A stretch of DNA of 64,000 bases from RGIG4079 sp045596365 (lineage in GTDB: Bacteria > Bacteroidota > Bacteroidia > Bacteroidales > Muribaculaceae). Below the pieces are notes generated by a model. That model was given only the letters and a program-made list of their open reading frames with translations, ran no database searches and had not been told where the DNA came from. How positions within the stretch are numbered: position 1 is the first letter of the stretch; every line of letters begins with the position of its first letter. Shown here in pieces: positions 37,047-46,622 of the stretch. The translations under genes were made by a program, and so were the position numbers. Location: NCBI GenBank assembly GCA_045596365.1, contig JAZOCE010000002.1, forward strand, positions 62,001 through 126,000. Reading direction: 5' to 3'.

Positions 37047-40013
37047 ATGAAAAGATATATTCATCTACTTTTTGCCTTGTTAATAGCCATTAGTGCAAGT
37101 AGCATTACCCCATCAATATTGCAAAAATGCGACTCAGTCACTCGTGATAAATGGGTTGACTCTGTATATAAATCACTTACTCCACGTCAACGCATAGGAC
37201 AATTATTTGTTCCTGTCATCTATTTCTCACAAGACAAAAACTATAAAGCAACAATCAGTCGATTAGTAAAAGAATACCACATTGGAGGATTATTGTTTGG
37301 TCATGGCTTAGTTGATCGCTATGCTTCTACTATTAACTATGTACAATCAATAGCCAAAGTTCCATTAATGATTACGTTAGATGGCGAATGGGGTTTATCC
37401 ATGCGCATGAAAAATACCCCTCGATATCCTCACAACATGGGACTTGGCGCTATCGTCGACGAAAAACTACTCTACGATTATGGTCGTCGCATGGCCGAAG
37501 AGTGTCGCATGCTTGGCATACATGTAAATTTTGCACCCGTTCTTGATGTAAACTCCAATCCTGCAAATCCGGTAATAGGCTATCGTTCTTTTGGAGAGGA
37601 TCCTCAAAAAGTTTCACGCTTGGCAGTTGCTTATTCCAAAGGTCTTGAAGATGGAGGAGTGTTATCGGTAGGGAAACATTTTCCAGGACATGGAGACACC
37701 TCAACTGACTCTCACAAAGAACTTCCAACTGTTACTCACGATGTCGTTCGACTTGACACTACCGATTTAATTCCTTTCCGAGAATATATTAAAGCCGGAC
37801 TTTCAGGCGTGATGGTAGGACACTTAAATGTTCCTGCCCTTGACAACACAGGCGCTCCTGCCTCACTATCAAAAAAGATAACCACTGATTTACTTCGCAA
37901 GGAAATGGACTTTGAAGGGCTCATTTTTACCGACGCCCTTGAAATGAAAGGGGCAAAGGTCCCCGGTGTAAATAATTGCGTTCAAGCATTCATCGCCGGA
38001 GCCGATATGCTTCTCGCATCATCCGCTCCTATGAATGACATCATCGCATTTGAGAAAGCTGTCAACTCAGGGAAAATATCTAAAAAGGAAGTTGAACGCC
38101 GTTGTCGCAAAATCCTTGCCTATAAATATGCTCTAAATCTCCAAAATGAAAAGCCTGTTAATACCATCGGATTGTCTCAAAAAATAAATTCAGCCAATGC
38201 CGAAGATGTTAATCGCCGGTTATCAGCAGCTCTCATGACGATTATTTTCAATAAAAAATCATTACTTCCCATCAGACACCTTGAAAACAAATCTATCGCA
38301 GTTGTGAGTATAGGCGCTGACAAGAATAATGTTTTTGCTCAATATTGCAGAAAGTATGCCAATGTAAAAACTTATTTCACTAAAAGTTCATCATTTACCG
38401 AAACGACACTTGCCGACATAAAAAATCATGACATCATAATCGTTGGGGTGTTCTCGGACAAAGCCTGGGCAAGAACTGTTTTTGCTCAATTTGATAACAC
38501 AGCAGGACTCATTCCGGTATTTTTTATGAATCCCTATAAGATGAACAAATTCAGCAGTTCACTTCGCAATGAGCCAACATTGGTACTCGCCTATGACGAT
38601 ACCCCATACATAAGAGAATATGCTGCTCAAGCAATCTTTGGCGGGATAAATGTTACCGGCAAACTTCCTGTAAATCTAAAGCACATTGCTCCAATGGGTA
38701 CCGGCGTAATGCTCAAAAAGACTCGCATCGGATATTCCACACCTACAACCGAAGGTTTTTCTTCAAAGTTGTCGACACGCATCGATAGTATAATAAAAAT
38801 CGGCTTAGGCACAAAAGCATTTCCCGGTTGCCAAATATTAGTTGCAAAGAATGGCAATGTCGTTATTGATAAAAATTATGGTACACTTGATTTCATAAAC
38901 GGGCAAAAAGTTACAATGGGAACACTTTACGACCTCGCATCTGTTTCAAAAGCCACAGGTACGCTTCCCGGCGTTATGCTTGCCTATGATAAGGGGCTTT
39001 TCTCTCTTGACGATTTCGCATCAAAGCACATTCCCGGATTACAAGGTACCGACAAAGACAGCATTACCATCAAGCAACTGCTTTATCATGAATCGGGGAT
39101 GACTGCATCACTCAACATGTTCAATCTAATGATGGATTCCACCACCTATGAAGGAAAACTCATTACTCGACGCAAAGATGCTCTCCACACTATAAAGATT
39201 GAAAATCGCGCCTATGGTCATAAGGATGCAAAACTGCGTCGAGACATTACTTCTACCTCTCGTTCAAGCACATATAACATTGAAGCGGCAAAAGGTCTAT
39301 TTGTTTCCCAAGAGACATTTGACACAATTATGACAAATATCTACAACGCGAAATTACGCCCAACTAATAAATATAATTATAGTTGTCTCAATTTCTGCCT
39401 ACTGATGGATATGGAACAGCGTCTCACCGGAGTGCCTCACAATGAATGGGTAGAGAATAATATATATGCTCCTCTCGGTGCTTATCACACAATGTATCGT
39501 CCCCTTTCTAAATGGGAACTTAGCGATATTGCGCCAACTGAAAACGACACATATCTACGTCGCCAAACAGTACACGGATATGTCCACGACGAAACAGCTA
39601 ATTTCTCCGGTGGCGTACAAGGTAATGCCGGATTATTCTCTAACGCCAACGATCTTGCTAAGTTGTGCCAAATGTGGCTTAACGGAGGAGAATATGGAGG
39701 ACAACAAATTCTTTCATCTGAAACAGTAAAGCTATTCACTACATCTAAAAGCCCTACATGCCGTCGCGGATTAGGGTTTGACAAACCCGATATGGAAAAT
39801 CCCGACAATTCGCCAACTACAGAATTAGCGACAGCATCAACATTTGGGCATCTTGGCTTTACCGGCACAGTATTTTGGGTGGACCCTGACAATGAATTGA
39901 TATTTATTTTCTTGTGTAATAGAGTCGTACCGACACGCAACAATAAAGCATTTAACGAATTAAACATTCGCCCTGCACTATTTGAGATGGTATATCAAGA
40001 AATGATGAAATAA
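37047..40013 (+). CDS. GH3 glycosidase fused to a serine beta-lactamase-like domain
   Basis: A 988-residue exported protein (signal peptide about 1-18). Residues about 35-370 are a NagZ-like GH3 domain: K-H-F-P-G-H-G-D-T at 210-218, the D-S-H catalytic dyad at 221-223 and the nucleophile Asp296 in F-T-D-A-L-E-M. A GH3 C-terminal domain follows (about 390-545). Residues about 575-985 are a beta-lactamase/esterase-type domain with S-V-S-K at 632-635, a Y-S-C-L-N-F motif near 787 and H-L-G-F-T-G near 944. It probably removes N-acetylglucosamine from muropeptides and hydrolyses an associated amide or ester in the periplasm. The fusion is common in Bacteroidota. Confidence 0.9.
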   Translation: MKRYIHLLFALLIAISASSITPSILQKCDSVTRDKWVDSVYKSLTPRQRIGQLFVPVIYFSQDKNYKATISRLVKEYHIGGLLFGHGLVDRYASTINYVQSIAKVPLMITLDGEWGLSMRMKNTPRYPHNMGLGAIVDEKLLYDYGRRMAEECRMLGIHVNFAPVLDVNSNPANPVIGYRSFGEDPQKVSRLAVAYSKGLEDGGVLSVGKHFPGHGDTSTDSHKELPTVTHDVVRLDTTDLIPFREYIKAGLSGVMVGHLNVPALDNTGAPASLSKKITTDLLRKEMDFEGLIFTDALEMKGAKVPGVNNCVQAFIAGADMLLASSAPMNDIIAFEKAVNSGKISKKEVERRCRKILAYKYALNLQNEKPVNTIGLSQKINSANAEDVNRRLSAALMTIIFNKKSLLPIRHLENKSIAVVSIGADKNNVFAQYCRKYANVKTYFTKSSSFTETTLADIKNHDIIIVGVFSDKAWARTVFAQFDNTAGLIPVFFMNPYKMNKFSSSLRNEPTLVLAYDDTPYIREYAAQAIFGGINVTGKLPVNLKHIAPMGTGVMLKKTRIGYSTPTTEGFSSKLSTRIDSIIKIGLGTKAFPGCQILVAKNGNVVIDKNYGTLDFINGQKVTMGTLYDLASVSKATGTLPGVMLAYDKGLFSLDDFASKHIPGLQGTDKDSITIKQLLYHESGMTASLNMFNLMMDSTTYEGKLITRRKDALHTIKIENRAYGHKDAKLRRDITSTSRSSTYNIEAAKGLFVSQETFDTIMTNIYNAKLRPTNKYNYSCLNFCLLMDMEQRLTGVPHNEWVENNIYAPLGAYHTMYRPLSKWELSDIAPTENDTYLRRQTVHGYVHDETANFSGGVQGNAGLFSNANDLAKLCQMWLNGGEYGGQQILSSETVKLFTTSKSPTCRRGLGFDKPDMENPDNSPTTELATASTFGHLGFTGTVFWVDPDNELIFIFLCNRVVPTRNNKAFNELNIRPALFEMVYQEMMK

Positions 40014-40021
40014 TTCAGGAA

Positions 40022-40576
40022 TTAGAACAGTAAATGTTCCATTAAAATTTTTGTACCAATAATAATAAGTACTACTCCTCCAATAAATTCAGATTTAGAC
40101 TTATATCGGCAGCCAAATAGGTTGCCGATTTTTATTCCTGCAACTGAGAACAAAAATGTTGTAATACCTATAACTATTGCAGCAGTTAAAATATTCACCC
40201 CTAAAAAGGCAAACGACACACCTATTGCCAATGCATCAATACTTGTGGCAATAGCCATTATAAGCATCGTCTTAAACGAGAAATCTGGATCAGATTTCTC
40301 CTCTTTTGAAAATGCCTCTTTTATCATATTGGCACCGATAATTCCAAGCAAAACAAAAGCAATCCAATGATCGTAATCCGATACTAATGAAGCAAAACTT
40401 GCACCCAATGCATAACCTATCAGTGGCATCATAGCTTGAAAACCGCCAAACCATAGACCGACACTCATGCTATGGCGTGGACGCAGATGACACACCGACA
40501 ACCCTTTCCCTATCGAGACCGCAAATGCGTCCATCGACAAACCCATCGCAATTAGCATTAATTCTATTACACTCAT
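40022..40576 (-). CDS. mntP: Manganese efflux pump MntP
   Basis: A 184-residue membrane protein with six hydrophobic segments in two repeats. Each half has the family Asp motif, M-G-L-S-M-D-A-F-A-V-S near 12 and A-I-A-T-S-I-D-A-L-A-I-G near 108. It exports Mn(II). It converges with the GH3 gene (8-nt gap). I see no yybP-ykoY-type riboswitch upstream. Confidence 0.93.
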   Translation of the reverse strand: MSVIELMLIAMGLSMDAFAVSIGKGLSVCHLRPRHSMSVGLWFGGFQAMMPLIGYALGASFASLVSDYDHWIAFVLLGIIGANMIKEAFSKEEKSDPDFSFKTMLIMAIATSIDALAIGVSFAFLGVNILTAAIVIGITTFLFSVAGIKIGNLFGCRYKSKSEFIGGVVLIIIGTKILMEHLLF

Positions 40577-40625
40577 CGCATAAACATTCTGAGATTAAGC
40601 ACAAAGTTACATAATAATCACAAAA

Positions 40626-40667
40626 AATAAAAGTTCCCACACTTTTCTACGCATGGGAACTTTTATT
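40626..40667 (-). terminator. Intrinsic terminator of the M16 peptidase gene
   Basis: A 14-bp stem (40626-40639 with 40654-40667) with a 14-nt loop. The minus strand continues into TTTTTTG. It lies 58 nt past the stop codon. Confidence 0.85.
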
Positions 40668-40725
40668 ATCAGCGATGAACCACCGCTTTTTACATTTTCA
40701 TTTTACTTTTTTATAGGCTAATGAA

Positions 40726-43548
40726 TTAGTTTTCAGGATCAAGAATTACAACACGATAGTTACCTTGGTCAAGAAGACGCTTCATGAAATCTTTAACGTC
40801 TTGTTCTGTAACCGCATTAAGTTCATCGATAGCTCCATTAAATGAATCTACGCCATTCAATTGTGTTTGAGCCATTGCACTTGTCCAAGAGCCATTCTTT
40901 TCAAATGCTTCTTGTTGTGATTTAACCATGAACTCTTTCACCTTGTTAAGTTCTTCAGATGTGATGTTTTGAGTCATATCGTTAAATTCTCCTTCAATCA
41001 TTCCAAGTACTTTTTCTTTCAATTCTGGTTTCATTGGGAATGAGGTCCGCATCAGAACATTATTGTTTGAGATGCGAGAGAGATTACCACGAGCTCCAAT
41101 TGAGTAAACTGCACCCTCTTTTTCACGAACAGTAGCAATTAGACGAGCTGAAAGAATTTGACCTGTAATAGACGCAAGATAAGCATCTTTGGACGTGTAT
41201 GGCATTTCACCGAAAGCAATGATAGCAACCCATGTTTGCGGAGTTTCCATCTTAGTAGTAAATGTATCAATTTTCTTGCCTCCATTCATTGCAAAATCAG
41301 GACGAAGTTCTACTGATTTAACGGCTGTAGCAGCATCACCCGGCAATGAAGCAATGTATTGTTCTACAAGAGGGCGCAATGTATTAACATCAATATTACC
41401 TACGAATACAAATGTATAATCAGCGGCATTTGCAAGCATCTTGTGAGTCATATCAAGGATTTGTGTACGATCAGCAGCCTTAATCAACTCAGAGTCGATC
41501 ATTTGGAAACGAGGATTGTTGTAAAGTGTAGCTTGCAAGTTCTTTTGGAAAATAAATTGAGGATTAGCTGCTTGGTTTTCAAGCATACCTGCATACATAT
41601 TTTGTAATGATGCATATTCGCTTTCTGTAACGTTCAAGTCAGTAAATACCATGTAAATTATTTCCATCAAAGTTGTCAAATCCTTAGTTGTTGCAGAGCC
41701 ATATAATTGACGAGCATAATCTTCAAAAGACAAACCTACAGATGCTTGTTTACCTGCCATATATTTTTGGAAGTCGGCATAAGTATATGAGCCTAAACCA
41801 TATTGTCCAAGGACAGATGGCATAAACAACAAACTTGTTGCCATTTCATCGCCAAATTGAGCAGTACCATTTTTAGCAATAGCTTGGAAACGGATTTCAT
41901 CATCTTTGAAAGTAGTAGGTTTCACCAAAACTTTAGCGCCATTGGACAAAGTCCATTCTGTAGCTCCCCATTGTGCATTTTCAGTTTCGCTAACAATCTT
42001 ACCTGCAGCAGGAAGATTAGCAATCAGAGGCTCAGTTTTCACATTGTCAACATATGCTTCGATAGTTTCAGCATCAACTGCCTTAACAACAGCATCTAAT
42101 TCCTCTTCTGTTGGCACTACATAACCTTCTTTTTCCGGACTCATTACAAGCATAATGCGGTTATCATCAGTAAACATAGCATTGAATGTTTGGTTAATTG
42201 CTTCTACCGGAACTTGATTAGCAACCATGCTCATCATTTGGTATTCCCACTCTATTCCAGGAATAGGATCACCATCAACAAAGTTTCTGACATATTCTCT
42301 TACATAGCGACCATTTTCTTGTTTGTTGCGGTCATTATATGCCTTTTCAAGGCGAGAGATATATTCACTACGAGCACGAGCATATTCTGTTGCTGTAAAT
42401 CCGCCACGTTTAGCACGCAAGCCTTCACGATATATTGCTTCAATAACAGGCTTAATATCACCACCCTTGGCAACTCCAACAAGAGTAAACGCATCTTTAG
42501 TTTTAGTTACACCCAAAATGCTTCCATAACTTGCTCCTGCATAAGCAAAAGGAGCATCAGGATTAGACATCATTTCAGTAAAACGTGCATCAAGCATTGC
42601 TGTAATCATGCTTGCAACATAGTTTTGGGCATAATAAGCAAATGTATTTTTCAAAGAGTCAGGCAACACATCTGTTTTAAACATGAATTGCACCACATTA
42701 TTAGTTTGCTCTTTATCTTTTCCTATTGCATAGATCGTTCCCTTGTGGTCAGCTACCGGCAAATATTCACGTTTTGGAGCATTGGCAGGCATCTCTATTG
42801 GAGAGAACATTTCGATGATTTTCTTTTCAATGCGGTCAACATCGATATCACCTACAACAATTATACCTTGTTGATCAGGACGATACCATGCTTCATAATA
42901 ATCGCGCAATGCTTTGTATGGGAAATTATCCACAACTTCCATAGTCCCGATTGGGAGACGATAACCATATTTGCTATCAGGGAACATTTTTGGAAGAACT
43001 TCTTCAAAAATGCGCATTTGACCTACCATTGAACGACGCCATTCTTGATGAATTACACCACGTTCTTTGTCTATTTCCTCATCAGCAAGAAGCAAATCGT
43101 TTGCCCAGTCATGAAGAATCAACAGACATGAATCTTGTACGCTTTCACGCTCTGTAGGCACGTTAGAGATGTTATAAACAGTCTCTTCCATTGAGGTGTA
43201 AGCATTGAGGTTTTGACCAAATTTCACACCAATGCTTTCCAACCAGCTAACGACTTGGTTGCCAGGGAAATTTTTAGTTCCGTTGAAACACATGTGTTCA
43301 AGAAAGTGAGCAAGACCACGTTGATTATCTTCTTCCTGCATTGAACCCACTTTTTGAGCGATATAGAAATCAGCTTGACCCTTTGGATACTCATTGTGGC
43401 GAATATAATAAGTCAAACCATTAGGCAACTTGCCTATTTTCACATTTTGATCCACTGGAACAGGAGGCATCATTTGAGCAGAAGCCATTGTTGGGACCAT
43501 CATCATTCCTGCAATTAGCAAGAACAAAAGTTTAAAAGTCTTTTTCAT
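40726..43548 (-). CDS. M16 family zinc metallopeptidase (PqqL-like)
   Basis: A 940-residue exported protein (signal peptide about 1-25). The inverted zinc motif H81-F-L-E-H85 is in R-G-L-A-H-F-L-E-H-M-C-F-N-G-T, and the distal Glu ligand is likely in the D-E-E-I-D-K-E-R-G-V block. A second, inactive M16 half occupies about 500-935. The enzyme is a clamshell peptidase for peptides or small proteins in the periplasm. It is monocistronic. Confidence 0.92.
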   Translation of the reverse strand: MKKTFKLLFLLIAGMMMVPTMASAQMMPPVPVDQNVKIGKLPNGLTYYIRHNEYPKGQADFYIAQKVGSMQEEDNQRGLAHFLEHMCFNGTKNFPGNQVVSWLESIGVKFGQNLNAYTSMEETVYNISNVPTERESVQDSCLLILHDWANDLLLADEEIDKERGVIHQEWRRSMVGQMRIFEEVLPKMFPDSKYGYRLPIGTMEVVDNFPYKALRDYYEAWYRPDQQGIIVVGDIDVDRIEKKIIEMFSPIEMPANAPKREYLPVADHKGTIYAIGKDKEQTNNVVQFMFKTDVLPDSLKNTFAYYAQNYVASMITAMLDARFTEMMSNPDAPFAYAGASYGSILGVTKTKDAFTLVGVAKGGDIKPVIEAIYREGLRAKRGGFTATEYARARSEYISRLEKAYNDRNKQENGRYVREYVRNFVDGDPIPGIEWEYQMMSMVANQVPVEAINQTFNAMFTDDNRIMLVMSPEKEGYVVPTEEELDAVVKAVDAETIEAYVDNVKTEPLIANLPAAGKIVSETENAQWGATEWTLSNGAKVLVKPTTFKDDEIRFQAIAKNGTAQFGDEMATSLLFMPSVLGQYGLGSYTYADFQKYMAGKQASVGLSFEDYARQLYGSATTKDLTTLMEIIYMVFTDLNVTESEYASLQNMYAGMLENQAANPQFIFQKNLQATLYNNPRFQMIDSELIKAADRTQILDMTHKMLANAADYTFVFVGNIDVNTLRPLVEQYIASLPGDAATAVKSVELRPDFAMNGGKKIDTFTTKMETPQTWVAIIAFGEMPYTSKDAYLASITGQILSARLIATVREKEGAVYSIGARGNLSRISNNNVLMRTSFPMKPELKEKVLGMIEGEFNDMTQNITSEELNKVKEFMVKSQQEAFEKNGSWTSAMAQTQLNGVDSFNGAIDELNAVTEQDVKDFMKRLLDQGNYRVVILDPEN

Positions 43549-43592
43549 CTTGATTTATAATTAGTTAATTTTTTTATTTCTAATTTTTATGC

Positions 43593-43600
43593 AAAATAAA
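43593..43600 (-). promoter_or_regulatory. Possible promoter -7 box of the M16 peptidase gene
   Basis: Minus strand reads TTATTTTG followed by CA, one mismatch to TAnnTTTG; the start codon is 44 nt downstream. Confidence 0.4.
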
Positions 43601-43698
43601 TGAATTTACCTTAAAACATTATAATTATTACAATATTTCACATTTTATATAGACGAATTTAAGCGCCAATAGTTTCATTATAATGCTACTTTTTAACA

Positions 43699-45012
43699 TT
43701 ATTTATCCATTGGCTTTGCTCGATAAAAGCTCACTGCAATAACCACCATTATAATCAATGCCCAAGGATAATACATATAGGGGAACGGAGCGATAGGCGA
43801 TATACCGGCAAGTGCTGTTGCGAGCAATGTTTGTGCACCATAAGGAATAAGACATTGTGTTATGCATGAACATGTATCCAACAGACTTGCTGTTTTGCGT
43901 GGCTCGATACCATATTTCTCCGAAATATTTTTTGACAGCGAGCCCACTGTTATTATTGCCACCGTATTATTTGCGGTACACACATTCACAATACTCACCA
44001 ATGCCGCAATAGCTGCTTGAGCCCATCGAACACCTGAAATGCGAGCGGTGAGGCATTGCAATAAATAATTTACACCTCCCACAGCCTTGACAATTCCCAA
44101 CATTCCTGCCGCCAATAATGTAATGATTATCAAATTACCCATTGAGTCGATACCTGCGCCCATAAATCCGGCCAATTCAAGCAATGCATATCCATTTGCA
44201 AGTGCTATTACTATTGCAGTCAGAATACCCAACACAAGCACCATTGTTACATTCATACCAAACAATGCAAGCACTATTACAACTACATAGGGCAATATCA
44301 ATATAGGATTAGATGTTTTTGGTAATTCCACAGAGCTAATCTCGGAACTCAATATTATATAAAATATAAGTGTTATTAAGGCTGCCGGTAGCGCAATCCA
44401 TAGATTGGCCTTAAATTTCTCATTCATTTTGCAACCTTGAGTGCGAGTAGCAGCAATCGTTGTATCTGAGATAAAAGACATGTTATCTCCAAAAAATGCA
44501 CCTCCTATTACGACTGCGACAAAAAATGGCTCCGACTCTCCCGATGTCTCAGCCAACTGCACAGCCAACGGAGTCAACGCAACAACCGTACCCACCGATG
44601 TTCCTATTGCCAACGAGATAAAACATGCCGCGATAAACACTCCCGGAACGAGAAAACGTGCCGGAAGATATTCAAGCGTGAGATTTACCGTCGCATCAAT
44701 AGCTCCCATCTCTTTTGCAAGCGAAGCAAATGCTCCGGCAAGTACAAATATCCATATCATATACATGATATTACTACTCCCTGCCTCCTTTGAAAACACT
44801 TCTATGCGTTTTGACAACGGCACTCCTCGATAGATAGCAACTGCCCACATCGACGACACAACAAGCGCGACAGCAATAGGCATTTTATAAAAATCGCCAA
44901 TTATAACTGATACTACCAAATAAAATATCAAAAACAGGATGATAGGAGAAATGGCAAGTATCCCTCTTGAGTGGGAAATACGAGTATGTAATGTTGATTT
45001 TAATTCTTGCAT
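43699..45012 (-). CDS. NhaC-family Na+/H+ antiporter
   Basis: A 437-residue membrane protein from ATG 45012. A GTG at 45030 is in frame but overlaps the -7 box, so it cannot be used. It has about 11-12 hydrophobic segments with G-G-A-F-F-G-D-N-M-S-F-I-S-D-T-T, which carries the conserved Asp residues for ion transport, and A-I-G-T-S-V-G-T. It probably exchanges sodium for protons; some relatives exchange malate and lactate. It is divergent from tsaD. Confidence 0.88.
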   Translation of the reverse strand: MQELKSTLHTRISHSRGILAISPIILFLIFYLVVSVIIGDFYKMPIAVALVVSSMWAVAIYRGVPLSKRIEVFSKEAGSSNIMYMIWIFVLAGAFASLAKEMGAIDATVNLTLEYLPARFLVPGVFIAACFISLAIGTSVGTVVALTPLAVQLAETSGESEPFFVAVVIGGAFFGDNMSFISDTTIAATRTQGCKMNEKFKANLWIALPAALITLIFYIILSSEISSVELPKTSNPILILPYVVVIVLALFGMNVTMVLVLGILTAIVIALANGYALLELAGFMGAGIDSMGNLIIITLLAAGMLGIVKAVGGVNYLLQCLTARISGVRWAQAAIAALVSIVNVCTANNTVAIITVGSLSKNISEKYGIEPRKTASLLDTCSCITQCLIPYGAQTLLATALAGISPIAPFPYMYYPWALIIMVVIAVSFYRAKPMDK

Positions 45013-45029
45013 ATCATCAATTTTTCGCA

Positions 45030-45037
45030 CAAATTTA
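45030..45037 (-). promoter_or_regulatory. Promoter -7 box of the NhaC-family gene
   Basis: Minus strand reads TAAATTTG. It overlaps the alternative GTG start and so fixes the start at 45012. Confidence 0.6.
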
Positions 45038-45101
45038 CTCTAATTTTTTATTAGTCGGTGGTTTCAGTCGATAAATATTGCTCGCAATCAAGGTAAATGA
45101 G

Positions 45102-45109
45102 TAACTTTG
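45102..45109 (+). promoter_or_regulatory. Promoter -7 box of tsaD
   Basis: TAACTTTG followed by CAC, with ATTG 21 nt upstream (45077-45080). The start codon is 25 nt downstream. Confidence 0.7.
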
Positions 45110-45134
45110 CACTATATTTTAGCACGACAACACG

Positions 45135-46151
45135 ATGAGTATTACAATTCTTGGCATAGAATCATCTTGCGATGATACATCGGCGGCCATTATCAGAGAT
45201 GGCATATTATTATCTAATGTTATTGCCGGACAAAAAGTCCATGAAGAATATGGCGGAGTAGTACCTGAACTTGCTTCACGCGCACATCAACAAAACATTG
45301 TTCCTGTCGTTGATACCGCAATCAAGCGTGCAGGCATCACAAAACATGATATTGACGCCATCGCATTCACTCGTGGGCCAGGGCTGCTCGGCTCCTTACT
45401 CGTTGGCACTTCTTTTGCCAAAGGGTTAGCACTCGGGCTAAACATCCCCATCGTCGATGTCAACCACTTGCACGGACATGTATTGTCTCATTTCATACGC
45501 CGTGAGGAGACCGACGTTGTTCCGGAATATCCTTTCATATGCCTGTTAATTTCTGGCGGGAATTCTCAAATTATTCTTGTCAAAAGCTACAACGACATGG
45601 AAGTATTGGGGCAAACAATTGACGATGCCGCAGGTGAAGCTTTTGACAAATGCGCTAAAGTCATGGGACTTCCTTATCCCGGAGGGCCTCACATTGATCG
45701 TCTTGCTTCAGAAGGTGATCCTCTACGTTTTAAATTCTCTAAGCCTCACATCCCAGGACTTGACTATAGTTTCAGTGGATTGAAAACTTCTTTCCTATAC
45801 ACATTGCGTGATGCAAAAAAACTCGATCCTGATTTCGTTGAAAATAACAAAGCCGACCTTGCTGCATCTCTACAACGCACTATCATCGAAATCCTTCTTG
45901 ATAAACTACGCAAAGCCGTTGACATCACAGGCGTGAAGCAAGTAGCAATAGGCGGAGGCGTATCAGCCAACTCCGGTGTGCGTCAAGCTATTGCTGACTA
46001 CTGCTCTCAACGCGGTCTGCAAGCTTTCATTCCCGAACGATTATTCACAACCGACAATGCTGCCATGGTAGCCATTGCCGGCTACTACAAATTCCTCGAT
46101 AACCAATTCTGTGACCTCGACGCCACACCCTACGCAAGAGTCTCAATTTAA
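45135..46151 (+). CDS. tsaD: tRNA N6-adenosine threonylcarbamoyltransferase TsaD
   Basis: A 338-residue enzyme that transfers the threonylcarbamoyl group to A37 of ANN-decoding tRNAs. The ASKHA-fold signature I-E-S-S-C-D-D-T is at 8-15; metal ligands His111 and His115 are in N-H-L-H-G-H; and S-G-G-N-S and G-G-G-V-S-A-N form the nucleotide site. The length is standard. It is followed by a short purine tract and the four-helix-bundle gene. Confidence 0.97.
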   Translation: MSITILGIESSCDDTSAAIIRDGILLSNVIAGQKVHEEYGGVVPELASRAHQQNIVPVVDTAIKRAGITKHDIDAIAFTRGPGLLGSLLVGTSFAKGLALGLNIPIVDVNHLHGHVLSHFIRREETDVVPEYPFICLLISGGNSQIILVKSYNDMEVLGQTIDDAAGEAFDKCAKVMGLPYPGGPHIDRLASEGDPLRFKFSKPHIPGLDYSFSGLKTSFLYTLRDAKKLDPDFVENNKADLAASLQRTIIEILLDKLRKAVDITGVKQVAIGGGVSANSGVRQAIADYCSQRGLQAFIPERLFTTDNAAMVAIAGYYKFLDNQFCDLDATPYARVSI

Positions 46152-46182
46152 AAAGGAAAAGGAAAGAGGAAAGAGGAAAAAT
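46149..46182 (+). repeat. Homopurine low-complexity tract before the four-helix-bundle gene
   Basis: About 33 nt of A/G only (AAAAAGGAAAAGGAAAG-type) directly after the tsaD stop. It mirrors the pyrimidine-rich tract on the other side of the next gene. Confidence 0.6.
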
Positions 46183-46208
46183 CAACAATTAAAAAGACAA
46201 AATAGATT

Positions 46209-46568
46209 ATGAATAACAGCATTACTCATCTAAAGACTAAGGCTTTTGCTATTCGCATAATCCATTTATATAAATTTCTAACCGACGAGAAACATGAGTT
46301 TATCCTATCCAAACAACTTTTAAGATGTGGGACAAGCATAGGTGCAAATACCCATGAGAGCAACAATGCTCAAAGTAAATTAGATTTTATACACAAACTT
46401 TCTATAGCACTTAAAGAAGCCGACGAAACATCTTATTGGTTGGACTTATTGGTAGAAACGAATTATATTGAACAAGATTTATTCGAATCTATAAAAAAAG
46501 ACCTAAAAGAGATTATTGCACTACTTACTGCAAGCATTAAGACTTCAAAACAAAACCTTAACACTTAA
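46209..46568 (+). CDS. Four-helix-bundle protein (23S rRNA intervening-sequence / Avd-like family)
   Basis: A 119-residue all-helical protein. L-K-T-K-A-F-A-I-R-I-I-H-L-Y-K, Q-L-L-R-C-G-T-S-I-G-A-N-T-H-E-S and F-I-H-K-L-S-I-A-L-K-E-A-D-E-T-S-Y-W-L are the family signatures. Members were first seen inside 23S rRNA intervening sequences and are widespread as free genes in Bacteroidota; Avd of diversity-generating retroelements is a distant relative. No reverse transcriptase or rRNA is near. The gene is wedged between tsaD and cinA and flanked by low-complexity tracts, which hints at insertion as a unit. Function unknown. Confidence 0.88.
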   Translation: MNNSITHLKTKAFAIRIIHLYKFLTDEKHEFILSKQLLRCGTSIGANTHESNNAQSKLDFIHKLSIALKEADETSYWLDLLVETNYIEQDLFESIKKDLKEIIALLTASIKTSKQNLNT

Positions 46569-46622
46569 TTTCTTTTTCATCTTTACTTTTTACTTTTTTA
46601 TTTTTATTTTCATTTTTATTTC
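46569..46622 (+). repeat. Pyrimidine-rich low-complexity tract after the four-helix-bundle gene
   Basis: About 54 nt of short T runs separated by single C or A bases, ending at the cinA start. With the purine tract at 46149 it forms a loose inverted pair around the gene. Confidence 0.6.

Noticed and set aside
42190..43032. Long open frame antisense to the M16 peptidase gene (280 codons)
   Set aside because: Low-complexity Cys/Ile/Phe-rich translation with no recognisable domain; it is a shadow of the well-supported peptidase gene.
46209..46568. Diversity-generating retroelement, suggested by the Avd-like gene
   Set aside because: No reverse transcriptase, template repeat or variable target gene nearby.
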